From assembly GCA_947482805.1 (NCBI GenBank), contig CANKLK010000021.1:1-21042 (forward strand): DNA of 21,042 bases. The letters run 5' to 3'. The notes below the pieces were generated by a model. It was given only the letters and a program-made list of their open reading frames with translations. It searched no databases and was not told the origin of the DNA. Positions 6,919 through 13,978 of the stretch are shown piece after piece. This stretch comes from Flavobacteriaceae bacterium (lineage in GTDB: Bacteria; Bacteroidota; Bacteroidia; Flavobacteriales; Flavobacteriaceae). The translations under genes were made by a program, and so were the position numbers. How positions within the stretch are numbered: the stretch's first letter is position 1; each line of letters opens with the position of its first letter.

Positions 6919-7161
6919 TTATTGATTTAGCTCTTTAATCTTTACACTATATTTTATTGTATCAATCATTTCATATGTTGCGGAATCTTGTACAGTCCAA
7001 AAATTTACCTCCGAAGGATAATTAAAAATTTGTTCCATTTTATATTTTCGGTGTAATACTAAATAGCTATTATACTTTGTTTGCTTTTCAAAAATAGAAC
7101 AAGCAGAAAATATAGTAGCCCCAAATACAATTAATGACGTTGAAACCAATTTCTTTTTCAT
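6919..7161 (-). CDS. Small putative lipoprotein
   Basis: An 80-aa protein with a basic N-terminus (MKKK), a hydrophobic segment (residues 5-20) and the lipobox-like FSAC ending at Cys21, followed by a short polar mature part of 60 residues. It is probably exported and lipid-anchored. Phe at -3 is not the commonest lipobox residue. No domain is recognised. It lies 15 bp behind the 103-aa gene and probably belongs to the serine-recombinase transcript. Confidence 0.6.
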   Translation of the reverse strand: MKKKLVSTSLIVFGATIFSACSIFEKQTKYNSYLVLHRKYKMEQIFNYPSEVNFWTVQDSATYEMIDTIKYSVKIKELNQ

Positions 7162-7176
7162 AAAAATATTACGGTG

Positions 7177-7488
7177 TTAATTTCTTATAATTAAATCCAA
7201 TTTTCTTATTTCTTTATAATCATCCATCTCGACGCACTTTAGAATAATATTTATATTGTATAGAGTTATCTTCTCAATTTTATTTAACTCCTCAAGACTT
7301 ATGGGATAATTAACGGTTACTGAAACTTGTTCTACACAATCCACCCAAAAACAATAATGAGTTCTATTCAAGAAAAATTTATTTGGATTTAATTTAATAA
7401 CGATGTCATTACCATAATCTTGTGTAATGGAACGAATCAATAATTTATTAATAAGTTTATATGTAATGTAAAGTTGAGGTTTTGTCAT
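7177..7488 (-). CDS. Small hypothetical protein behind the resolvase gene
   Basis: A 103-aa basic protein starting at ATG 7486-7488, only 2 bp after the stop codon of the serine recombinase gene, so the two are surely co-transcribed and probably coupled. It is beta-rich (IVIKLNPNKFFLNRTHYCFW, VSVTVNYPISLEEL). No known domain, signal peptide or membrane segment is seen. A role with the recombinase is possible but rests on position alone. Confidence 0.6.
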   Translation of the reverse strand: MTKPQLYITYKLINKLLIRSITQDYGNDIVIKLNPNKFFLNRTHYCFWVDCVEQVSVTVNYPISLEELNKIEKITLYNINIILKCVEMDDYKEIRKLDLIIRN

Positions 7489-7490
7489 TT

Positions 7491-8093
7491 CTAAAGTTTT
7501 AATTTTTTAATTTTAGTGACGGTATTATAATGTAATCCAACAATCTTAGCAACCTCCACATTCTTATATCCTTTTTTGATATATTCTAATGCTTTTAAGT
7601 TTTTGGGTTTGGATAAAAATTTATAGACATCCTCTGAACTTCCTTTCTTTCTTCCAGTATAAACATCACCTTTTAGTTTAGCGACCATAATCCCCTCCAT
7701 TTGTCTTTCTTTCGATATGTTTCTCTCCATTTCCGCCAGAGTACCGAGAATTGAAATTATCATCTTAGTAATATTATTCTCTGTTCCATCGGGTTGGATT
7801 GTACTTAATCCTTGAGAGATAAAATGAATACAAATTTTCTTCTCCGTGAGAAATTTGATATTAGAAAGAATGTCTAACAAACATCTCCCAAGCCTATCAA
7901 TTTGCCAAACATACAATTCAGTTAAAACCCCTTTCTCAATTAGTCTAAGTAATTGCTTCCCTCCGTCCCTGTCGAACAGATTTATTGCTCCACTACATTT
8001 GTCTTCAATTACAAGTTGAAAGTCTTTTTCATTTACTCTTTGTCTGTCAGTCTTTTGTTCTAAGGTGCTCGTTCTCACATATAGTACTTTCAT
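7491..8093 (-). CDS. Serine recombinase (resolvase/invertase family)
   Basis: A 200-aa protein of the usual small resolvase/invertase size. The catalytic domain (1-135) has YVRTSTLEQ with the likely nucleophile Ser9 and Arg7, then VWQIDRLGRCLLDI with Arg67 and Arg70, and GTLAEMERNISKER at the start of the long E helix. The C-terminus (about 160-200) is a Hin-like HTH (NVEVAKIVGLHYNTVTKIKK). It could resolve dimers, invert a segment or act in transposition; no invertible segment or transposase is seen here. The upstream gap holds five GCTAA/GCTAG repeats at about one-turn spacing, which could be its own site. Two small genes follow closely. Confidence 0.9.
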   Translation of the reverse strand: MKVLYVRTSTLEQKTDRQRVNEKDFQLVIEDKCSGAINLFDRDGGKQLLRLIEKGVLTELYVWQIDRLGRCLLDILSNIKFLTEKKICIHFISQGLSTIQPDGTENNITKMIISILGTLAEMERNISKERQMEGIMVAKLKGDVYTGRKKGSSEDVYKFLSKPKNLKALEYIKKGYKNVEVAKIVGLHYNTVTKIKKLKL

Positions 8094-8110
8094 ATTTCAC
8101 AATTTTAGGT

Positions 8111-8193
8111 TGAGGCTAATTACACGCTAATTTTGTGAATATGCGCTAGTTAAAGTGCTAAATAATTGCTAAATTGAGTGAGTTGACGCCTCA
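8111..8193. promoter_or_regulatory. Phased GCTAA repeats upstream of the serine recombinase (possible res site)
   Basis: GCTAA occurs at 8115, 8126, 8157 and 8168, with GCTAG at 8145, all in one orientation and with spacings of 11, 19, 12 and 11 bp. The array is enclosed by the inverted pair TGAGGC (8111-8116) and GCCTCA (8188-8193). It sits directly in front of the resolvase gene, where res sites and their regulators normally lie. Confidence 0.5.
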
Positions 8194-8228
8194 CAATAAA
8201 AGGTATACCCTAAAAAAATAAACTAAAT

Positions 8229-8258
8229 AAAAAATCCCCACTTTATATGGGGATAAAA
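8229..8258 (-). terminator. Terminator behind the 49-aa gene
   Basis: ATCCCCA (8234-8240) pairs with TGGGGAT (8248-8254) around a 7-base loop. On the minus strand it is followed by a T run. It lies 13 bp past the stop codon of the small gene at 8271-8420 and separates it from the resolvase control region. Confidence 0.75.
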
Positions 8259-8270
8259 ATTCATATTTTC

Positions 8271-8420
8271 TTATTCTTTTTTATTCCTTGACTTTAATAA
8301 ATCATTTACTGCTAACTTAACAAACACTTCCATTATCTTCATAATTTCCACTATTTCTTCATCTGTAAGTTTTTTGTCCCTGTTTTTATTTAATATTTGT
8401 TTTGCTCTTTTAAATTCCAT
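8271..8420 (-). CDS. Small hypothetical protein (49 aa)
   Basis: The frame runs from ATG 8418-8420 to TAA 8271-8273. The product starts MEFKRAKQILNKNRDKKLTD, continues EEIVEIMKIMEVFVKLAVND and ends LLKSRNKKE. The pattern of a basic start, LTDEE, a heptad-like hydrophobic helix and a Lys-rich end resembles a class of short helical proteins I have seen often in Bacteroidota mobile DNA; that resemblance is from memory and unnamed. A clean hairpin terminator sits right behind the stop, which supports a real transcript. The function is unknown. Confidence 0.65.
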   Translation of the reverse strand: MEFKRAKQILNKNRDKKLTDEEIVEIMKIMEVFVKLAVNDLLKSRNKKE

Positions 8421-8492
8421 TCCTATTGTAATTATTTGTTATTAATTATTCTAACACTCTAAAAATTAATAAAATAACGAAGTAATTAATAT

Positions 8493-8510
8493 CTTGATAT
8501 TTTGGATACA
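8493..8510 (+). repeat. Left copy of a direct repeat around the DUF5655/lipoprotein pair
   Basis: CTTGATATTTTGGATACA here matches CCTGATATTTTGGAATACA at 10254-10272 with one substitution and one inserted base. Weaker similarity continues a few bases on both sides. The two copies bracket the genes 8580-9542 and 9559-10248. Confidence 0.45.
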
Positions 8511-8579
8511 ATATTCAATTAACTTCATTAAATGTCAGTTTTATTTTATTATTTTATATGTTTGTATTTTATTAAACTT

Positions 8580-9542
8580 ATGGAAGTATTCAATATTAAA
8601 AATGGGAATATCGAAATCATTGAGCCTTCTCCTTTCAAATTAGAAAGGGAGATTCAAAATGTGATTGAAAATAATACCCAATCATTTTTTGGGTTAGAAT
8701 TTGTTCGTTCTGAATTTTCAATTGGTAATTATCGTATTGATTCTTTGTGTTTTGATAATGAAACCAATTCATTCGTAATTATTGAATACAAAAAGGGGGA
8801 TAGTTATTCTGTGATAGACCAGGGATATACCTACCTACAACTTCTTCTAAATAACAAGTCTGACTTTATATTAACCCTATCTCAACATTATAATAGAGTT
8901 TTAAGAAACGAAGACATTGATTGGAGTCAATCTAAAATAATGTTCATCTCACAATCTTTTAATTCTTATCAGAAAGATAGTGTGAACTTCAAGAACTTAC
9001 CTTTCGAATTATGGGAGATTAAGAAGTTCTCTAACGATACTGTGATTCTAAATAAACACAAATCTTCTTCGAAGGAGAGTATTGATAGTTTGAATTCTTC
9101 GAGCACTGAAAGAAAAAATATAATTCAAACCGTAAATAGAGAAGTTCAAGTTGTAGATGAGGAGTTTCACCTTAATAAATTAGACGAGGGGACTAAACTA
9201 AAATGGTTTGAACTGAAAGATAAATTACAAGAATTAGAGAATAGTGAACTGGAAATCAAAAAACCATACATAAGTTTAAATGGTGAAAATAAAAAAATTT
9301 GTTATTTCAATTTCCGTAAAAACTTCATTTCTATCGAAGTGTTGAGAGGTAATGTAAACCCAGATGGAAGTAAATCTAAAAAATACTTTACTCTTGATGA
9401 CCCTAAAAACATTTCAGAAGAGGGTTCGTGGGAATGGAAAAGTGGAACAAAAGGTACTATTTACAAAATTAAATTTGACAAAAATGTGAATATTGACTAT
9501 ATTTTGTTTTTAATTAATCAAAAATATGATTCTTTGAAATAA
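8580..9542 (+). CDS. DUF5655-type protein with PD-(D/E)XK nuclease-like N-terminus
   Basis: I use the ATG at 8580 (MEVFNIKNGN), giving 320 aa; the in-frame ATG at 8532 would only add a hydrophobic AT-rich stretch. Residues 15-110 match the family often labelled 'predicted transport protein' (COG3586): FKLEREIQNVIE, then LEFVRSEFSIGNYRIDSLCF and VIIEYKKGDSYSVIDQGYTY. The set Glu45, Asp54 and Glu69-x-Lys71 fits a PD-(D/E)XK nuclease core. The C-terminal 100 residues look like DUF5655, with aromatic strands and an ISEEGSWEWKSGTKGTIYKI segment. Despite the old name, nothing here suggests a membrane transporter. A DNA-acting or defence role is inferred. A lipoprotein gene follows 16 bp downstream. 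Confidence 0.75.
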   Translation: MEVFNIKNGNIEIIEPSPFKLEREIQNVIENNTQSFFGLEFVRSEFSIGNYRIDSLCFDNETNSFVIIEYKKGDSYSVIDQGYTYLQLLLNNKSDFILTLSQHYNRVLRNEDIDWSQSKIMFISQSFNSYQKDSVNFKNLPFELWEIKKFSNDTVILNKHKSSSKESIDSLNSSSTERKNIIQTVNREVQVVDEEFHLNKLDEGTKLKWFELKDKLQELENSELEIKKPYISLNGENKKICYFNFRKNFISIEVLRGNVNPDGSKSKKYFTLDDPKNISEEGSWEWKSGTKGTIYKIKFDKNVNIDYILFLINQKYDSLK

Positions 9543-9558
9543 ATAAACAAAACTTCAT

Positions 9559-10248
9559 ATGAAATTGAAAATCATTATTTCCAAACTAATATTTCTCACA
9601 ATTATGACTATTTGCCTTACTTCATGTAAGGAGAATATGGAAAAGGAGGTTCTACATGGATTTAAACTTGGCAGGGATTTAGATTTTAATTGGAAAAGAG
9701 AACAAGATTTAGTTACAAATGGAGTTTTCACTTCTTCAGATGAAAGTAAGTACCCGTATGTAGTTAATGAATTCAGATATATTGAGGATAATTATTTCAA
9801 GTACTACTACTCACCATATTTTTTTAAATTAAAGGGAGATACCACAATTGTAGAAATTCAAGTTTTGTTTTTTACTGATATTCAAAATTTAGATATCGAT
9901 ATGGAAAAATTGGGAGAGGGTAATCCTCCAATGAATATAGAAGATTCACCAGCAATGATTAACAATACACATGTTCCAGGAATTGGGCCAATATCAAAAG
10001 ATGTATTAGAAAAAATAATCCTTAAATATGGGGATAATTACGAAAAAATAATTCCGAAAGGGCAAGAAGGTGATGAACAATTCTTTACAGTTGACACCAA
10101 ATACATTTGGAGAGATAGAGAAGGTGTTGATATTGAATTATTAATTCAACCAAACAATGGACAAGAACGAGATTTTTCGTCACTAATTTTGAAATATAGA
10201 TATTCAGAGAAGATTAGAAATAATCTAAAAGAAAAATCTGCATTCTAA
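9559..10248 (+). CDS. Putative lipoprotein of unknown function
   Basis: A 229-aa protein with a type II signal peptide: basic start, hydrophobic residues 5-20, and lipobox LTSC with Cys23. The mature part is acidic and rich in aromatic residues. It has segments such as FKLGRDLDFNWKREQDLVTN and YKYSP-like tyrosine runs, but no domain I recognise. It is likely anchored in a membrane facing the periplasm. It is placed 16 bp behind the DUF5655-type gene in the same direction and could be co-transcribed, though the two products would act in different compartments. It converges with the gene at 10281 without a hairpin terminator between them. Confidence 0.65.
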   Translation: MKLKIIISKLIFLTIMTICLTSCKENMEKEVLHGFKLGRDLDFNWKREQDLVTNGVFTSSDESKYPYVVNEFRYIEDNYFKYYYSPYFFKLKGDTTIVEIQVLFFTDIQNLDIDMEKLGEGNPPMNIEDSPAMINNTHVPGIGPISKDVLEKIILKYGDNYEKIIPKGQEGDEQFFTVDTKYIWRDREGVDIELLIQPNNGQERDFSSLILKYRYSEKIRNNLKEKSAF

Positions 10249-10253
10249 ATAAT

Positions 10254-10273
10254 CCTGATATTTTGGAATACAA
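10254..10273 (+). repeat. Right copy of the direct repeat around the DUF5655/lipoprotein pair
   Basis: CCTGATATTTTGGAATACAA lies just behind the lipoprotein stop codon and matches 8493-8510 almost fully. The pair of repeats could mark the edges of a two-gene cassette; chance similarity in AT-rich DNA is the alternative. Confidence 0.45.
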
Positions 10274-10280
10274 CTTTTCA

Positions 10281-10718
10281 TCAAAAAGCTACTAATTCAT
10301 CTGAATCAAAAAGTTTTATGGGGTTTACATCATTTTCGCCAATAGTATATGAAATTCTAACATTTCCTTCTAATCGATTTATCAGATTATCAAATTCTTC
10401 ATCGGCTAATAATTGATTTTCTTCAATATCAATATTTTGAGAAACTCTAATGAATTTCTCCCCGTTATCTTTCTTAATTCTCAAAATACGATAACTCTCA
10501 AATTTTTCAGGAAACGACTTCTGTTTTTTAATAATATTCGATAATGGGTAGGAACACAATAAAGTAAATTGAATTTCTTGCGATGACTTTATAGTCAGTA
10601 ATATGTTAGAATCTTTAATATTGTCTATTGAAATTTTACAAGTACCATAGTTATTACAATAATCTTTTAATGACCCAAGGTCTTCAAACTTATCGTCTTT
10701 TTTAAAATCTAATGCCAT
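10281..10718 (-). CDS. Hypothetical protein
   Basis: A 145-aa acidic soluble protein with ATG at 10716-10718. The order is a charged start, beta-like segments (NILLTIKSSQEIQFTLLCSY, YRILRIKKDNGEKFIRVSQN), an acidic helix (EENQLLADEEFDNLINRLEG) and a final strand pair. The family is not recognised. It stands alone on the minus strand and faces the lipoprotein gene. Behind its 5' end lies a long non-coding gap before the hsd operon. Confidence 0.55.
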   Translation of the reverse strand: MALDFKKDDKFEDLGSLKDYCNNYGTCKISIDNIKDSNILLTIKSSQEIQFTLLCSYPLSNIIKKQKSFPEKFESYRILRIKKDNGEKFIRVSQNIDIEENQLLADEEFDNLINRLEGNVRISYTIGENDVNPIKLFDSDELVAF

Positions 10719-11278
10719 ATTTTTAAAAACAAATTATTTTAATATTAAAACTAATTAAGCTCTTTAATTCAATTTTCATATTCTGTATACTCAATATCTA
10801 AAATTAAAGTGTACTTTTTAAAATTATAAAATTCAGTTAATAATTCAAATATAACTATTTTTTGCCCATTGGATTCAAATGAAAATAAAATTGACTTAAC
10901 TTGTTAAGATATATGATGAGGTTAGTTATAATTTTATTTTAATCCTTTTATATGATTTAACAATACCCCCTCCAACCCATCGTTACCAGCCCCCTGCCTC
11001 CCCTCTCTCTGTATCCCTCCTCTAAAAAGGGGGTATAGGTGAAATATTGGGTTATAATCCCTTCGAAAAACCGTTGAAAAAAATTTTTAGAAATTTTTGA
11101 CAAAACCACTTTTTATTCAAATCTCCTGAGCATTAAGAAATATTGGACTTGACAAAATCGTTGCTAAACAACCCGTCAAATCATGCAACCCTGAATCAAA
11201 ATTTGATTAGCAAATTCAATAAATTTCTGCTATTTTTACGACTCAACAAATAATATAAAATACCCAAATCATAAATCA
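10719..11278. other. Non-coding region before the hsd operon
   Basis: 560 bp without a convincing gene. 10769-10903 holds a 44-codon minus-strand frame without a start codon, possibly a gene remnant. 10961-11040 is a C/T-rich stretch closing with an inverted pair, ATACCCCC (about 10964-10971) and GGGGGTAT, about 60 bp apart. Part of it resembles the intergenic DNA at 2983-3050. The hsdM promoter must lie near the right end. TATTTTTAC at 11231-11239 is only a partial match to the -7 consensus. Confidence 0.5.
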
Positions 11279-12850
11279 ATGTCAGACGAACAAAAGAAAC
11301 AACTCGAGCAACAACTTTGGAACATTGCCAATACCCTTCGAGGAAAAATGAATGCCGATGAATTTCGTGATTACATCTTAGGTTTTATATTCTACAAATA
11401 TTTGGCGGAGAAAATGGAAATCTTCGCAAATGAAATTCTAAAACAAGATAAAATCTCCTTTCGTGAGATTAAATTAACAGACCCTAACGGTAAAGAATAC
11501 ATCGACGCCATTCGTGAGGAATCATTAGAAAAGTTAGGTTACTTTTTAAGACCTGACGAATTGTTTAGCGAAGTGGCTAAACGAGGTAATAGCGATGTAG
11601 AAGGTATCAACAACTTTATTTTAGAAGACCTACAAAAAATCTTGACCAACATTCAGTTGAGTACCATGGGTACAGAGAGTGAAGAAGATTTTGACAACCT
11701 TTTCGAAGACATGGACTTGAACAGTACCAAGCTTGGAAAAACACCTGAGGCACGAAATGAAATCATCTCAAAGGTACTTGCTCATTTAAACAACATTGAT
11801 TTTGAATTACAAAACTTGGAATCAGATGTTTTGGGTGATGCGTACGAATATTTGATTGGTCAGTTTGCGAGTGGTGCGGGTAAAAAGGCTGGAGAGTTTT
11901 ATACTCCTGCAGCAGTAAGTTCTATCTTGGCAAAAATTGTAACCACAGGAAAATCGAAGTTAAAATCAGTATATGACCCAACATCGGGGTCGGGTTCGTT
12001 GTTGTTGCGAATTGCTAAACAAGTAAAAGAAGTTGGTAATTTTTACGGACAAGAAATGAACCGTACTACTTACAACTTATGTCGTATGAACATGATTCTT
12101 CACGGGGTTCATTACAAACAATTCGATATTAAACAAGAAGATACTTTAGAACATCCCCAACACTTGGGAATGACTTTTGAAGCCATTGTTGCCAATCCAC
12201 CTTTTTCGGCACAGTGGAGTGCCAATCCTTTATTTACAACTGATGACCGTTTCTCTCAATACGGAAAATTAGCACCCAGTAGTAAAGCCGACTTTGCCTT
12301 CGTTCAACACATGATTCATCATTTGGCAGACAACGGAATTATGGCTTTGGTACTACCTCACGGAGCCTTATTTAGAGGTGGTGCGGAACAACATATTCGT
12401 AAATACCTGATTGAAAACAGAAACTATCTCGATGCGGTGATTGGATTACCTGCTAACATATTTTATGGCACAAGTATTCCAACCTGTATTATGGTCTTTA
12501 AAAAATGTAAGGAGCACCCTGAAGATGTTTTGTTTATTGATGCAAGCCAACATTTTGAAAAGGTAAAAACCCAAAATGTGTTACGAGATGACCATATTGA
12601 CAAAATAGTTGAAACCTACCGTAACCGTATTGAAGAAGATAAATACAGTAAAAAAGCCACCTTACAACTTATCGCCGATAATGACTACAACCTGAACATT
12701 CCTCGCTATGTTGATACCTTTGAAGCCGAAGACAAAATTAATATAGATGCCATTGCATTAGAAATAAAATCATTGGATAACCGTATTAAAGACACCGATT
12801 TAATTCTTTCAGATTTTTGCAAACAGCTGAACATTGAAACTCCTTTTTAA
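11279..12850 (+). CDS. hsdM: Type I restriction-modification system, methyltransferase subunit HsdM
   Basis: A 523-aa protein, the normal length for HsdM. It methylates adenine N6 in the bipartite site chosen by HsdS and forms the M2S1 enzyme, to which HsdR adds cleavage. The N-terminal helical domain (about 5-150) begins QLEQQLWNIANTLRGKMNAD and contains YILGFIFYKYLAEKM. The SAM-binding motif I is DPTSGSGSL (233-241) and the catalytic motif IV is NPPF (306-309). EFYTP (206-210) and the C-terminal helices that clamp HsdS are present. The gene order M-S-R and the N-terminal sequence resemble type IC (EcoR124-like) systems. It is the first gene of the operon, and hsdS starts 2 bp after its stop. 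Confidence 0.97.
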   Translation: MSDEQKKQLEQQLWNIANTLRGKMNADEFRDYILGFIFYKYLAEKMEIFANEILKQDKISFREIKLTDPNGKEYIDAIREESLEKLGYFLRPDELFSEVAKRGNSDVEGINNFILEDLQKILTNIQLSTMGTESEEDFDNLFEDMDLNSTKLGKTPEARNEIISKVLAHLNNIDFELQNLESDVLGDAYEYLIGQFASGAGKKAGEFYTPAAVSSILAKIVTTGKSKLKSVYDPTSGSGSLLLRIAKQVKEVGNFYGQEMNRTTYNLCRMNMILHGVHYKQFDIKQEDTLEHPQHLGMTFEAIVANPPFSAQWSANPLFTTDDRFSQYGKLAPSSKADFAFVQHMIHHLADNGIMALVLPHGALFRGGAEQHIRKYLIENRNYLDAVIGLPANIFYGTSIPTCIMVFKKCKEHPEDVLFIDASQHFEKVKTQNVLRDDHIDKIVETYRNRIEEDKYSKKATLQLIADNDYNLNIPRYVDTFEAEDKINIDAIALEIKSLDNRIKDTDLILSDFCKQLNIETPF

Positions 12851-12852
12851 TC

Positions 12853-13968
12853 ATGGAAAAATTAAAGAACATACCTTCTTTGCGTTTTCCTGAGTTTAAA
12901 GATTCTTTGGAAAAATCAATTATTGGACAAGTTGCTAATTTAACAACTGGTAACAAAGACACTCAAAATAAGATTGATGACGGTGAATTTCCCTTTTTTG
13001 TTCGCTCTCAAACAATTGAAAGAATAAACTCTTATTCCTTTGATGGAGAAGCAATTTTAACATCTGGTGATGGTGTCGGTGTTGGTAAAAATTTTCATTA
13101 CATTAATGGCAAGTTTGATTATCACCAAAGAGTTTATTGTTTGAGCGGATTTAACAAAAATATAATTGGAAAATTTGTATTTTATTATTTTTCTGAAAAT
13201 TTCAACAGGAGAATAATGCGAATGAGTGCGAAAAATTCGGTCGATTCAGTAAGAAGAGATATGATTTTTGAAATGGAGATAAATATCCCGTCGGTTAAAG
13301 AACAAACCAAAATCGCTTCATTCCTAACGGCAGTTGATGACAAACTACAAGCCTTGAAACAAAAGAAAACTCTTTTGGAACAATACAAAAAGGGTGTGAT
13401 GCAAAAAATCTTCTCGCAAGAGTTACGGTTTAAAGATGATAATGGAAATGAATACCATGATTGGGAGGAGAAGAAGTTGGGGGATTGTTTAGATTATATT
13501 CAACCTACAAAATATTTGGTTTCAAGTACTGAATATGATAATTCATACTCAACTCCTGTTCTTACGGCTGGAAAAACTTTTATTTTAGGTTACACAAACG
13601 AAACAAATGGAATCTTTGAAAATAACCTACCCGTTATAATTTTTGACGATTTTACTACAGCAACTCAATTTGTAGATTTCCCATTCAAGGCTAAATCTTC
13701 TGCAATGAAAATTTTAATAGCTAATGAAGGAATAAATATTAAATTCATTTATGAAGCAATGGAAGTTATGAATTATGAAGTTGGAGGACATGAGAGACAT
13801 TGGATTTCCAAGTTTGCTCCTTTGGGAATTGATGTGCCATGCCTCGAAGAACAAACCAAAATCGCCAATTTTCTATCGGCTATTGATGATAAAATAAACC
13901 ACTGTCAGGAACAGATTGTTAATACAGAGGTATGGAAAAAAGGGTTATTACAACAGATGTTTTGTTAA
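12853..13968 (+). CDS. hsdS: Type I restriction-modification system, specificity subunit HsdS
   Basis: A 371-aa protein with two target-recognition domains, each reading one half of the bipartite DNA site. TRD1 spans about 10-145, followed by the first conserved helix (EQTKIASFLTAVDDKLQALK, from 150). TRD2 spans about 205-330, with QPTKYLVSSTEY and TPVLTAGKTFILGYTNE, and then the second conserved helix (EQTKIANFLSAIDDKINHCQ, from 333). The length is at the short side of normal, but both halves are complete. The recognition sequence cannot be read from the protein. The two helices are encoded partly by an identical 19-bp stretch, which would allow domain exchange by recombination. Confidence 0.96.
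   Translation: MEKLKNIPSLRFPEFKDSLEKSIIGQVANLTTGNKDTQNKIDDGEFPFFVRSQTIERINSYSFDGEAILTSGDGVGVGKNFHYINGKFDYHQRVYCLSGFNKNIIGKFVFYYFSENFNRRIMRMSAKNSVDSVRRDMIFEMEINIPSVKEQTKIASFLTAVDDKLQALKQKKTLLEQYKKGVMQKIFSQELRFKDDNGNEYHDWEEKKLGDCLDYIQPTKYLVSSTEYDNSYSTPVLTAGKTFILGYTNETNGIFENNLPVIIFDDFTTATQFVDFPFKAKSSAMKILIANEGINIKFIYEAMEVMNYEVGGHERHWISKFAPLGIDVPCLEEQTKIANFLSAIDDKINHCQEQIVNTEVWKKGLLQQMFC
13298..13316 (+). repeat. Direct repeat inside hsdS, copy 1
   Basis: AAGAACAAACCAAAATCGC is identical to 13847-13865 and encodes the start of the first conserved spacer helix. Such repeats are the usual sites of HsdS half-exchange. No silent hsdS fragment is in the window. Confidence 0.8.
13847..13865 (+). repeat. 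Direct repeat inside hsdS, copy 2
   Basis: The second identical 19-bp copy encodes the start of the C-terminal conserved helix. Recombination between the two copies would delete TRD2 and leave a one-TRD HsdS. Confidence 0.8.
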
Positions 13969-13978
13969 CTATTAAGAA

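Noticed and set aside
8532..8579. Upstream ATG for the DUF5655-type gene
   Set aside because: It would add a hydrophobic AT-driven stretch in front of the typical family start. The ATG at 8580 fits the family.
10769..10903. 44-codon minus-strand frame without a start codon
   Set aside because: It has no ATG, GTG or TTG start. It may be a remnant, but the evidence is too weak for a gene call.
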